In this document: positions 44,746 to 53,151 of the stretch, piece after piece
How positions within the stretch are numbered: position 1 is the stretch's first letter
Layout: each line of letters opens with the position of its first letter
Source of the DNA: Arthrobacter citreus
Lineage (GTDB): Bacteria; Actinomycetota; Actinomycetes; Actinomycetales; Micrococcaceae
Assembly: GCF_009192745.1 (NCBI RefSeq)
Contig: NZ_VTFV01000003.1
Location: 186,001 to 250,000 of the forward strand
DNA length: 64,000 bases
Reading direction: 5' to 3'
Made by a program: the position numbers and the translations under genes
The notes under the pieces: generated by a model
Told to the model about the DNA's origin: nothing
The model's database searches: none
The model's input: the letters and a program-made list of their open reading frames with translations, nothing else

Positions 44746-45800
44746 GCTCCGCTCCTGCGGCGGAGCAGCAGCAGGATGAAGAAGGGAGCCCCAATCAGGG
44801 CCGTCACGATTCCCACCGGAATCTCCCGGGGATCGAATACTGTCCGTGCCGCAGTGTCCGTCAGGACGAGGAACAGGGCTCCGGCCAGGGCGGACAGCGG
44901 CAGGAGTGAGCGGTGGGAAGCCCCCGCCAGCATCCGCACCGCATGTGGCAGGACCAGGCCTACGAACCCGATGGATCCGCTCACGGAGACCATGGCCCCG
45001 GTCAGGAGGGCGGTCGCCCCCAGCAGCGTCCAGCGGACAGCGGGCACCGGCACGCCAAGCGCGGAGGCGGCGGTGTCACCGAAGGAGAACGCGTCCAGGA
45101 GCCGCCCGCAGAACATCAGGGGAATACCGGCGACGGCGAGTACGGGAAGGGCGATCGCGGTGCTTGACCACGTAGCCCCGGCCAGGGACCCCATCAGCCA
45201 GCCGAGCACCTCACGGTAGGAATCTCCCTGGGCGGTCCAGAACACCACGAACGACGCCGCTGCTGCAGCCAGGGAGGACACCGCCAGTCCGGCAAGGACG
45301 GTACGCGTGGGCGTGATGGAGCCCAGCGCCCCAGCGAGTGCCAGTGTGGTTCCCATCGCCAGCATGGCTCCGGCGAACGCCGCAACGGGAAGCACGACGG
45401 CGGAGCCCAGCAGCAGCACGGTGACTGCCCCCAAGCTGGCACCGGAGCTCAGCCCCAGCAGGTACGGGTCTGCCAGCGGATTACGGGTGAGCGCCTGGAT
45501 CACCGCCCCGCTGAGAGCCAGGCCTGCGCCAACCGCCGCGGCCGTCAGGACCCGGGGGAGCCTCAGGTCCCGCACGATCGCCTCCTGCAGGGGTGTCAGC
45601 GACCCGCTGCCCGGCGCCGTCAGCGCCAGCCACGCCTCCCTTACCCCCAGACCGGCAGGTCCCACGGTCAGAGCCCAGAGCCCGGCGGCCAGCAGCCCCA
45701 GGCCAAGGACAGCACCGACAAACCAGGCGCGGCGGGAGCGCGGCTGCCGGGCGGGCCGTTCAACGGCGGGTGCGCCGGGACGGGCGATGGTGTCAGCCAA
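44742..45800 (-). CDS. FecCD-family ABC permease, proposed F420-0 importer
   Basis: A 352-residue permease with about ten membrane segments after a basic 25-residue start. Typical FecCD stretches: [48 protein letters not shown] and [16 protein letters not shown] near the coupling helix. The TTG at 45800 overlaps the end of the substrate-binding protein gene by 8 bases and gives the usual family start; no ATG or GTG suits better. Second gene of the three-gene cassette. Confidence 0.87.
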   Translation of the reverse strand: MADTIARPGAPAVERPARQPRSRRAWFVGAVLGLGLLAAGLWALTVGPAGLGVREAWLALTAPGSGSLTPLQEAIVRDLRLPRVLTAAAVGAGLALSGAVIQALTRNPLADPYLLGLSSGASLGAVTVLLLGSAVVLPVAAFAGAMLAMGTTLALAGALGSITPTRTVLAGLAVSSLAAAAASFVVFWTAQGDSYREVLGWLMGSLAGATWSSTAIALPVLAVAGIPLMFCGRLLDAFSFGDTAASALGVPVPAVRWTLLGATALLTGAMVSVSGSIGFVGLVLPHAVRMLAGASHRSLLPLSALAGALFLVLTDTAARTVFDPREIPVGIVTALIGAPFFILLLLRRRSGA

Positions 45801-46815
45801 GGGCAGCCAGCTGCTCGGTGAGGGAACGTACGGTTTCCACGTTGCGTACCCCGGCTTCAGAGGCAGCAAATGGAACCACCAGGTAGCGGCCTTCCTGAAC
45901 TGCCCTGAGCTGGGAGATCACGGGGTGGGACTCCAGCACGGACTTCTTTTTCTCCACACTGCCCCAGGCCGAGTCGACCAGCACAATGACGTCCGGGTCC
46001 GCCTGGGCTACGGCTTCCCAGGAATACGGGCTCCAGCCCGCATCGATGCCGGCAGCGATGTTCTCCAGGCCCGCGGATTCCATCAGCAGCGCAGGTGCTC
46101 CGCTGCCGGCACCCACGAAAGGGGTGTCGGATCCGGAGCTGTACCAGAGTGCGCTGTAGCCCTTGCCATTCGGAGTGAGCGCCGCGAGCTCGGCCCGCTG
46201 TGCCTCAACCAGTTCCGATGCCGCTCCGGGTGCCCCGAACAGGTCTCCGGCTTCCTCGATAGAGGCGAAGACGTCGTCGAACGTCAGCGGGCTGGGCCGG
46301 TGTCCGTCCTCCATGCAGGCAGCGGGTGATACGTAGCTCGCTACGCCCAGTTCCCCGAGCTGGGCGCGTTCTCCGGCGCCGTCGGCGGAGAAGTTCGATT
46401 CCCAGCCGGCGAAAACCAGGTCCGGCGCGAGGCCCAGGACAGCCTCTTGGGAGGGCACCTTTTCGGCCAGGACCGGGGGAACCGGTGATCCTGCCCAGGC
46501 CTCGGGTACCGGGCCGTCGGCGAATGCGGTGCCCACGATCTTCCCCCCGAGGCCCAGGGCCAGGAGCAGCTCGGTAGAGGTGGACTTGATGGTCACCACG
46601 CGCTCCGGGGGAGCATCCAGGGAGACCGGTGTTCCGCAGTTATCCAGTTCCAGGGGGAACCCGGGTTCGAGGGTCCCTGACGCCTCTGTCTGAGGACGCT
46701 GGGCCTGCGCCGCATCCGGGGACGGGCCGGCGCAGCCGGTAAGCGCCAGTACGGTGAGTGCGGCCAACGCGGCAGGGCGCAGGAAACCGGGTGGGACATC
46801 AGACGGGGGAATCAT
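45793..46815 (-). CDS. ABC substrate-binding lipoprotein, proposed F420-0 binding
   Basis: A 340-residue BtuF/FhuD-like protein. The signal sequence ends LALTGC with lipidated Cys near 28. The domain starts PPERVVTIKSTSTELLLALGLGGKIVG, and the second lobe includes ALWYSSGSDTPFVGAGSGAPALLMESAGLENIA. The predicted ligand is F420-0, from cassette membership and cofE beside it; binding of another chelate-like compound cannot be excluded. A 339-base structured leader precedes it. Confidence 0.85.
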   Translation of the reverse strand: MIPPSDVPPGFLRPAALAALTVLALTGCAGPSPDAAQAQRPQTEASGTLEPGFPLELDNCGTPVSLDAPPERVVTIKSTSTELLLALGLGGKIVGTAFADGPVPEAWAGSPVPPVLAEKVPSQEAVLGLAPDLVFAGWESNFSADGAGERAQLGELGVASYVSPAACMEDGHRPSPLTFDDVFASIEEAGDLFGAPGAASELVEAQRAELAALTPNGKGYSALWYSSGSDTPFVGAGSGAPALLMESAGLENIAAGIDAGWSPYSWEAVAQADPDVIVLVDSAWGSVEKKKSVLESHPVISQLRAVQEGRYLVVPFAASEAGVRNVETVRSLTEQLAALG

Positions 46816-47154
46816 AAAACCTCGCAGGTGGAAGTGATCCGGGCGGTGGTTCCGCTGGGCTGCCGTGCCCGCGGAAGAGGTGCGGCTGGGCCCAAATCAA
46901 GGCCTGCTGTTCCCCGGCCAATCGGGCCGGTGATCGGTTGCCGCCTGCCGGGATGAAAGCGTACCGGCGGCGATTTCTACACTCTTGCAGAACTCGCCCG
47001 CGTAGCCAAGGATGGCGGGCACGGAGAACCGGGCTGCACCGCAGCTTTAATGCCTCCGAAACGCAGGAGAAATGTTTAGCCCAAAAGATGATGAAAAGCC
47101 CATGCGGCCTTTTTGCGAAACGGGCGGCTAAGCCGCCGGATTGTGGAGGATGTT
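46816..47154. promoter_or_regulatory. Divergent regulatory gap with several hairpins
   Basis: It separates the F420-0 cassette (minus) from the pyrimidine/hydantoin operon (plus). On the minus strand the leader could fold GCCCGC/GCGGGC, CCGCC/GGCGG and CCGGCC-CGATT-GGCCGG stems. It does not match cobalamin, TPP or ykoK riboswitch patterns that I know. Just before the nitrilase start lies a GGCGGCT/AGCCGCC palindrome (47124-47138). No open frame in the gap looks coding. Confidence 0.5.
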
Positions 47155-48003
47155 TTGACGATCGTTCGAACCGCACTGACGCAGACCACCTGGACCGGCG
47201 ATGAGGAGTCCATGGTTGCCAAGCATGAGGACTTTGTCCGCCGGGCAGCAGCGGAAGGCGCGCAGGTTATCTGTTTCCAGGAACTCTTCCACGGGCCGTA
47301 TTTCGGAATTGTCCAGGACAGCAAGTACTACGAATATGCCCAGGCCGTGCCGGGACCGCTGACGGAGCGGTTCTCCAAACTGGCAGCCGAGCACAACATG
47401 GTGATTATCCTTCCCGTCTACGAGGAAGAGCAGCCCGGCGTCTACTACAACACGGCTGCAGTAATCGACGCGGACGGAACGTACCTGGGTAAATACCGGA
47501 AGAACCATATTCCGCATGTGGAGAAGTTCTGGGAAAAGTTCTATTTCCGTCCGGGAAACCTTGGCTGGCCCGTTTTCGATACCGCGGTTGGAAAAGTCGG
47601 CGTCACCATCTGCTACGACCGGCATTTCCCAGAGGGCTGGCGGGTCCTGGGACTGAACGGCGCCCAGCTGGTCTTCAACCCCAACGCTTCCAAGCCCGGC
47701 CTTTCCAACCGGCTGTGGGAACTCGAGCAGCCGACTGCCGCTGCCGCCAACGGCTACTTCGTGGTGGTTCCCAACCGTGTGGGGGAAGAAACCAATGAAT
47801 TCGGCGAGGAGGCAGTGGACTTCTACGGCACCTCCTACATCGCCGACCCGCAGGGCAACTACGTCGGTGAGGTGGGCGCCCGGGACGGGGAGGAACTGAT
47901 GATCCGCGACCTCGATATGGAGCTGGTACGCACCGCAAGGAACAACTGGCAGTTCTACCGGGACCGCCGTCCGGATGCCTACGACCCCATCACCGCACCG
48001 TAA
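47155..48003 (+). CDS. Nitrilase-superfamily amidohydrolase, probable beta-ureidopropionase
   Basis: A 282-residue carbon-nitrogen hydrolase with the full catalytic set: Glu43 in CFQELFHG, Lys116 in KYRKNHIPH and Cys153 in ICYDRHFPEGW. HFPEGWRVLGLNGAQLVFNPNAS and similar stretches are those of N-carbamoyl-beta-alanine amidohydrolases. The expected reaction is N-carbamoyl-beta-amino acid to beta-amino acid, CO2 and ammonia, the last step of reductive pyrimidine breakdown. The TTG start at 47155 has GGAGGA 4 bases upstream; the frame upstream of it crosses the palindrome. First gene of a seven-gene operon. Confidence 0.9.
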   Translation: MTIVRTALTQTTWTGDEESMVAKHEDFVRRAAAEGAQVICFQELFHGPYFGIVQDSKYYEYAQAVPGPLTERFSKLAAEHNMVIILPVYEEEQPGVYYNTAAVIDADGTYLGKYRKNHIPHVEKFWEKFYFRPGNLGWPVFDTAVGKVGVTICYDRHFPEGWRVLGLNGAQLVFNPNASKPGLSNRLWELEQPTAAAANGYFVVVPNRVGEETNEFGEEAVDFYGTSYIADPQGNYVGEVGARDGEELMIRDLDMELVRTARNNWQFYRDRRPDAYDPITAP

Positions 48004-48039
48004 GCCCGGACAGCACAGAGGAAGGCAAGGAAACGCTTT

Positions 48040-49461
48040 ATGGCAACAACACTGATCTCCGGTGGCACCGTCGTCACCGCCACCGGCCGCAGCGCAGCGG
48101 ATGTCCTGGTGGACGGAGAGAAAATCGCCGCGGTCCTGGCACCCGGATCCACCCTGCTGGGACACGACCTTGCAGGTTCGGTGGACACTGTCCTGGACGC
48201 CACCGGCAAGTACGTGATTCCCGGCGGAATCGACGCGCACACCCATATGCAGATGCCCTTCGGCGGCACCGAAGCCTCCGACACCTTCGAAACCGGAACC
48301 CGTGCAGCAGCCTGGGGCGGAACCACCACCATTGTGGACTTCGCCATCCAGCGCTACGGCGAACGGGTCATGGACGGGCTTGCCGCCTGGCATGAGAAGG
48401 CCGCGGGGGAATGTGCCATCGACTACGGATTCCACCAGATCATCGGCGACGTCAATGACGACTCGCTGAAGGCGATGGAAACCCTCCCGGACGAAGGGGT
48501 CTCCAGCTACAAGCTCTTTATGGCCTACCCCGGGGTCTTCTACAGCGACGACGCGCAGATCTACAAGGCCATGCGGGTCGGAGCCGAGACCGGTCTGATG
48601 ACCATGATGCACGCCGAAAACGGTCCGGCGATCGACGCGATGGTCACCGAACTGCTCGCCCAGGGCAAAACCGACCCCTACTACCACGGCGTCGCACGCG
48701 CCTGGCAGATGGAAGAGGAAGCCACCCACCGGGCCATCATGCTCGCCAACCTCACCGGGGCGCCGCTCTACGTCGTCCATGTGTCAGCCAAGCCGGCCGT
48801 GGAACAGCTCGCGGCGGCACGGGACAACGGACAGAACGTCTTCGGCGAAACCTGCCCGCAGTACCTCTACCTCTCGCTCGAGGACCAGCTCGGTGCCGAA
48901 GGATTCGAGGGCGCCAAATGGGTCTGCTCCACACCGCTGCGGTCCAGGCACGAACACCACCAGGACCACATGTGGCAGTCGCTGCGCACCAACGACATCC
49001 AGATGGTCGCCACGGACCACTGCCCGTTCTGCATGAAGGGACAGAAGGACATGGGGGTGGGTGATTTCTCGAAGATTCCCAACGGCATCGGCTCGGTGGA
49101 ACACCGCATGGACCTGATGTACCAGGGCGTCGTGGACGGAAAAATCAGCCTGGAGCGCTGGGTGGAGATCACCAGCACGACGCCGGCGCGCATGTTTGGC
49201 ATGTATGGCACCAAGGGCGTGATCGCCCCGGGAGCAGACGCCGACGTCGTTATTTACGACCCGAACGGGCACACCTCGATCGGGCTGGAGAAGACCCACC
49301 ACATGAACATGGACTACTCGGCGTGGGAGGGCTACGAGATCGAAGGGCACGTGGACACGGTGATGTCCCGCGGCCGTGTGGTCGTCAACAACAACGAGTA
49401 CCTGGGCAGCAAGGGCCACGGGCAGTATGTCCGCCGCGCAACCAGCCAGTACCTGGTCTAG
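48040..49461 (+). CDS. hydA: Dihydropyrimidinase / D-hydantoinase
   Basis: A 473-residue cyclic amidohydrolase. Metal site: HTH at His67 and His69 in GGIDAHTHMQMPFGG, carbamylated Lys158 in SSYKLFMAYPG, His191 in MMHAENG, His in YVVHVSAK and Asp in ATDHCPF. It opens dihydrouracil, dihydrothymine or hydantoins to N-carbamoyl acids, feeding the nitrilase encoded upstream. The ATG at 48040 is 36 bases after the nitrilase stop. Confidence 0.95.
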   Translation: MATTLISGGTVVTATGRSAADVLVDGEKIAAVLAPGSTLLGHDLAGSVDTVLDATGKYVIPGGIDAHTHMQMPFGGTEASDTFETGTRAAAWGGTTTIVDFAIQRYGERVMDGLAAWHEKAAGECAIDYGFHQIIGDVNDDSLKAMETLPDEGVSSYKLFMAYPGVFYSDDAQIYKAMRVGAETGLMTMMHAENGPAIDAMVTELLAQGKTDPYYHGVARAWQMEEEATHRAIMLANLTGAPLYVVHVSAKPAVEQLAAARDNGQNVFGETCPQYLYLSLEDQLGAEGFEGAKWVCSTPLRSRHEHHQDHMWQSLRTNDIQMVATDHCPFCMKGQKDMGVGDFSKIPNGIGSVEHRMDLMYQGVVDGKISLERWVEITSTTPARMFGMYGTKGVIAPGADADVVIYDPNGHTSIGLEKTHHMNMDYSAWEGYEIEGHVDTVMSRGRVVVNNNEYLGSKGHGQYVRRATSQYLV

Positions 49462-49469
49462 GGGGAAAC

Positions 49470-50486
49470 ATGGAATTCGGTGCGGTACTGCAGTGCAATC
49501 CTCCCGCCCAGCGGACGGTGGCGCTTGCCAAGAAAGCGGAGGAACACGGGTTTGACTACGTGTGGACCTTCGATTCACACCTGCTCTGGCAGGAGCCATA
49601 CGTGATCTACAGCCAGATCCTGGCCGAAACCCGGTCCATCAAGGTGGGGCCGATGGTCACCAACCCCGCCACCCGGGACTGGACCGTGACGGCGTCGACC
49701 TACGCCACGCTGAACCAGATGTACGGCAACCGGACCGTCTGCGGGATCGGCAGGGGAGACTCCGCGGTGCGGGTCACCAACGGGGCTCCCACCACGCTGA
49801 AGACGCTTCGCCAGGCAATCCATGTGATCCGGGAACTGGCCAACTCCCGGCCGGTTGAATACAACGGCGCCACCCTGCAGTTCCCGTGGAGCAAGGGCTC
49901 GGAACTGGAGGTCTGGGTGGCGGCCTACGGTCCGCTGGCACTGAAGCTCACCGGGGAGGTGGGGGATGGGTTCATCCTCCAGCTGGCGGACGTGGACATT
50001 GCCGAGTGGATGATTCGTACTGTCCGGCAGGCCGCGGCCGACGCCGGCCGGGACCCGGACAGCATCGAATTCTGCGTCGCAGCGCCGATGTACATCGGCA
50101 CCAACCGGGAACACATGCGCAACCAGTGCCGCTGGTTCGGCGGCATGGTGGGCAACCACGTGGCGGATATCGTGTCCAAATACGGGTCCGATTCCTCCGT
50201 GCCGCAGGCGCTGACCGACTACATTGCAGGGCGCCAGGGCTACGACTACAACGAGCACGGCCGTGCCGGGAACACCCATGCCGACTTTGTGCCGGATGAA
50301 ATCGTGGACCGGTTCTGCATCCTGGGCACCGCCGAAGAGCACATGGAAAAGCTCGAAAAGCTCAAAGCCCTCGGCGTCACGCAGTTTGCCGGTTACCTCC
50401 AGCACGACAACAAGGAGGAAACCCTGCGCGTCTACGGGGAGACGGTGATCCCTGCCCTGCGGGACCAGGTGGCTGCGAAGGCATGA
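49470..50486 (+). CDS. LLM-class flavin/F420-dependent oxidoreductase of the pyrimidine/hydantoin operon
   Basis: A 338-residue luciferase-like barrel starting MEFGAVLQCNPPAQRTVALAK, unlike the FGD-like protein 7 kb away. VWTFDSHLLWQEPYVIYSQILAETRSIKVGPMVTNPATRDWTVTAS and GIGRGDSAVR are the substrate and cofactor strands. Close relatives are regularly encoded beside hydantoinases. Cofactor (F420 or FMN) and substrate are unknown. In this operon it sits where a dihydropyrimidine dehydrogenase would be needed. It starts 8 bases after hydA, and its stop overlaps the next gene (ATGA). Confidence 0.85.
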   Translation: MEFGAVLQCNPPAQRTVALAKKAEEHGFDYVWTFDSHLLWQEPYVIYSQILAETRSIKVGPMVTNPATRDWTVTASTYATLNQMYGNRTVCGIGRGDSAVRVTNGAPTTLKTLRQAIHVIRELANSRPVEYNGATLQFPWSKGSELEVWVAAYGPLALKLTGEVGDGFILQLADVDIAEWMIRTVRQAAADAGRDPDSIEFCVAAPMYIGTNREHMRNQCRWFGGMVGNHVADIVSKYGSDSSVPQALTDYIAGRQGYDYNEHGRAGNTHADFVPDEIVDRFCILGTAEEHMEKLEKLKALGVTQFAGYLQHDNKEETLRVYGETVIPALRDQVAAKA

Positions 50487-51373
50487 AAACGGAAGTACGA
50501 CGGCGGTGGCGCCCCTCCGCGATCGCGTGGGGGATTGGCGGGGTGCTGCTGCCGGTCCTTCTCTGGGAGGGGTACAAAGCTGTTGGCCCGGCGTCCGGGG
50601 TTAGCGTCGGCGGCATGCCGCTGCTGCCCCGGACCACGGACCTGGCCATGCCCCATTCCTGGACCATGCTTGAGCGGCTCCTGGCACCTGAATCCTCGGC
50701 CTCGGGCGCCGGACCCATGTGGGTGGCCGTGCTGCAGGCGGCCGGTTTTACCCTCGGCATCGCCGGTGCCGGCTGGCTGCTGGGCGTTGTGGTGGGGCTC
50801 GGGCTTGCCATGCTGATGCAGCGCTTCCGCAGCGCCAACTCGGCGATGCTGCCCTGGATCATCCTGAGCCAGACCGTGCCGCTGATCGCGATCGCTCCGC
50901 TGGTCCGCCGGTGGGGGTCACAGCTCGAGTTTGGCCCGTTCACGTGGGAGAACTGGATGTCCGTGGCCGTCATCTCCGCTTACCTGGCGTTCTTTCCGGT
51001 GGCCATTGGTGCGCTGCGCGGCTTCAACGCCCCGGAGAAGGCACACGAGGACCTCATGCGCACCTATGCCCTTGGCTGGTGGCAGACCTTCCTGCGGCTC
51101 AGGCTCCCGGCGAGCGTGCCGTACCTGCTCCCTGCACTGCGGCTCGCGGCCGCCAACGCGGTGATCGGGGCAGTGGTGGCGGAGGTTTCAATCGGGCTCC
51201 GCGGCGGTATTGGCCGCATGATCGTCGAATTCGCCGCCGCCGCGGGAGGTGACCCGGGCAAGCCCTGGGCGCCAATCTTCGGCGCCGTGGTGCTGGGCCT
51301 GGCCGCGGTGGGATTCGTTGCTTTGATCGGCGCACTGCTGCGCCGCTACCGCAGAGGAGAGCAGGCAGCATGA
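50483..51373 (+). CDS. ABC transporter permease, pyrimidine/hydantoin operon (first)
   Basis: A 296-residue SsuC/ThiX-type permease with six membrane segments. The EAA loop lies in APEKAHEDLMRTYALGWWQTFLRLRLPASVPYLLPAL. Overlaps of 4 bases on both sides (ATGA) show one translated unit with the oxidoreductase and ATPase genes. With a second permease two genes on, the importer is probably a heterodimer in the membrane. Confidence 0.9.
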   Translation: MKTEVRRRWRPSAIAWGIGGVLLPVLLWEGYKAVGPASGVSVGGMPLLPRTTDLAMPHSWTMLERLLAPESSASGAGPMWVAVLQAAGFTLGIAGAGWLLGVVVGLGLAMLMQRFRSANSAMLPWIILSQTVPLIAIAPLVRRWGSQLEFGPFTWENWMSVAVISAYLAFFPVAIGALRGFNAPEKAHEDLMRTYALGWWQTFLRLRLPASVPYLLPALRLAAANAVIGAVVAEVSIGLRGGIGRMIVEFAAAAGGDPGKPWAPIFGAVVLGLAAVGFVALIGALLRRYRRGEQAA

Positions 51374-52230
51374 ACAGCACTACGGATTCAATGGGCGGGA
51401 CGGCGACGGCGGACGGGGGAGCGGTTCCGGTCCCCGCGGTTCACGCGGTCTCTGTTGGCCGCATCTTTGGCGCCGGACGCAGCCCGGTGCAGGCACTGCG
51501 GGACGTCAGCCTGAGCGTAGCTGCCGGTGAGTTTGTCTCCCTGATCGGTCCCTCCGGCTGTGGCAAAAGCACCCTGATGAGGCTGATCGCGGATCTGGAT
51601 GCACCCAGTTCCGGAACGCTGAGCGTGTTCGGCAAGAGTGCGCGGCAGGCCCGGCTGGACCAGGATTACGGCATCGCTTTCCAGCAGGCAGGGCTGCTGC
51701 CCTGGCGGACCGTGCGCGGCAACATTGAGCTGCCTCTGCAGACCCACGGCGCCGCCCCGGCAGCCCGCCGGGCGCGCTCGGATGAACTGCTGGAGATGGT
51801 AGGCCTCTCCGACTTCGGCGAGCACTACCCGGACCAGCTCTCCGGCGGTATGCAGCAGAGGGTGGCCATCGCACGGTCGCTGGCTGAGTCACCCAAGCTG
51901 CTGCTGATGGATGAGCCTTTCGGAGCCCTGGATGAGATGACGCGGGAAAAGATGCAGAACGAACTGGTCCGCATCTGCGCGGAGACGGGCTGCGCCGTCG
52001 TTTTTGTCACCCATTCAATTCCGGAGGCCGTGTTCCTCTCTGACCGGGTGGTGGTGATGTCTCCACGGCCGGGTGAAATCCGGGAGATCGTGGACATCAC
52101 GCTGGGCTCAGCCGGCGCCCGCGGTGCGGGACTTCGCGAGGAGGCTTCTTTTTACGAGGCGATCCGGACAGTGCGTGAGGCGCTGCACGGGGCCGAACCT
52201 GCTGCGGTCCGGGGAGCGGAAACCCGATGA
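51370..52230 (+). CDS. ABC transporter ATP-binding protein, pyrimidine/hydantoin operon
   Basis: A 286-residue SsuB/TauB-type ATPase. Walker A GPSGCGKST (60-68), Q-loop FQQAGLLPWRTV, signature LSGGMQQRV (157-165), Walker B LLLMDEPFGALDE (177-189), switch His in VTHSIPEAVFLSDRV. Four-base overlaps link it to the permease genes on either side. It powers import of the substrate bound by the lipoprotein at the end of the operon. Confidence 0.93.
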   Translation: MNSTTDSMGGTATADGGAVPVPAVHAVSVGRIFGAGRSPVQALRDVSLSVAAGEFVSLIGPSGCGKSTLMRLIADLDAPSSGTLSVFGKSARQARLDQDYGIAFQQAGLLPWRTVRGNIELPLQTHGAAPAARRARSDELLEMVGLSDFGEHYPDQLSGGMQQRVAIARSLAESPKLLLMDEPFGALDEMTREKMQNELVRICAETGCAVVFVTHSIPEAVFLSDRVVVMSPRPGEIREIVDITLGSAGARGAGLREEASFYEAIRTVREALHGAEPAAVRGAETR

Positions 52231-53078
52231 GCGGGATCGTCCAGGACCCGCCGGCCGCACCGGCAGCGGGTGCGCCGGCGGAAACTCGTGGAACAGCCGG
52301 CATCGATCCCGGCCGTCTGTCCGGGCTTGGCAGCCACCTCGCTGCGCCGCTGCTGCTGGGGGCAGCGGCACTCCTGCTGTGGCAGGGCGCGGTTTGGGTG
52401 CTGCAGATTGAGCCGTTCATCGTCCCGGGGCCGCTGGCAATCGCCGAAGCCTTCGCCGGCAACCTGGCGAACGTGCTGGGTGCCGCCGTCGTCACCGGGG
52501 TGAACGCCGCCGTCGGGCTGGTGACTGGAGCGCTGCTGGGAGTTGCTGCCGCTGTGGCGGCCGCAGCCGTCCCTGCCCTGGACCGGCTGGCGGCACCGCT
52601 GGTGGTGGCGCTCTCCGTCATTCCGATCGTGGCGCTGGCTCCGGTGCTCTACACAATGTTCGGTGCCGATCAGCAGGCCACCCGGCAGATCGTGGCGGGA
52701 ATCGCCGTCTTCATTCCCGTCTACGTCAACTCGCTGCGCGGATTCCGGCAGGTGAAGCCGGTGCACCGGGACCTGATGCGCTCGTACGCCGCTGGCAAGT
52801 GGCAGATCACCCGCAGCGTCACCCTGCCCAGCGCAGTGCCGTACATGTTCACCGGCCTGCGGATTGCGTCCTCACTGGCCGTCGTCTCGGCGCTGATTGC
52901 CGAGTACTTCGGCGGGCCGGTAGGCGGCCTCGGCAAGTCGGTGACGTCCGCGGCTTCGAGCAGCAACTACACGCTGGCCTGGGCCTACGTGCTTGGTGCC
53001 GTGCTGCTGGGGCTGCTGTTCTACGCGGTCACCGCCGCGCTGGAGAAGTACTTTTCCCGGCATTCCGGCGGGTCCTGA
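52227..53078 (+). CDS. ABC transporter permease, pyrimidine/hydantoin operon (second)
   Basis: A 283-residue permease with about six membrane segments and an Ala/Pro-rich cytoplasmic start. The EAA loop is in VKPVHRDLMRSYAAGKWQITRSVTLPSAVPYMFTGLRIA. It resembles the first permease but is clearly distinct. ATGA overlap with the ATPase gene; 73 bases to the substrate-binding protein. Confidence 0.9.
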   Translation: MSGIVQDPPAAPAAGAPAETRGTAGIDPGRLSGLGSHLAAPLLLGAAALLLWQGAVWVLQIEPFIVPGPLAIAEAFAGNLANVLGAAVVTGVNAAVGLVTGALLGVAAAVAAAAVPALDRLAAPLVVALSVIPIVALAPVLYTMFGADQQATRQIVAGIAVFIPVYVNSLRGFRQVKPVHRDLMRSYAAGKWQITRSVTLPSAVPYMFTGLRIASSLAVVSALIAEYFGGPVGGLGKSVTSAASSSNYTLAWAYVLGAVLLGLLFYAVTAALEKYFSRHSGGS

Positions 53079-53151
53079 GTCCGGCGCCGCTCCATAGATG
53101 TTCCACCCGCACCACTCCGTCCGCACTAATCGCCCGTATGAGGGGAAGCAC

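Noticed and set aside
46816-47080. Cobalamin riboswitch before the BtuF-like binding protein gene
   Set aside because: The BtuFCD-like proteins made this worth looking for, but none of the conserved B12-box segments was found on the minus strand.
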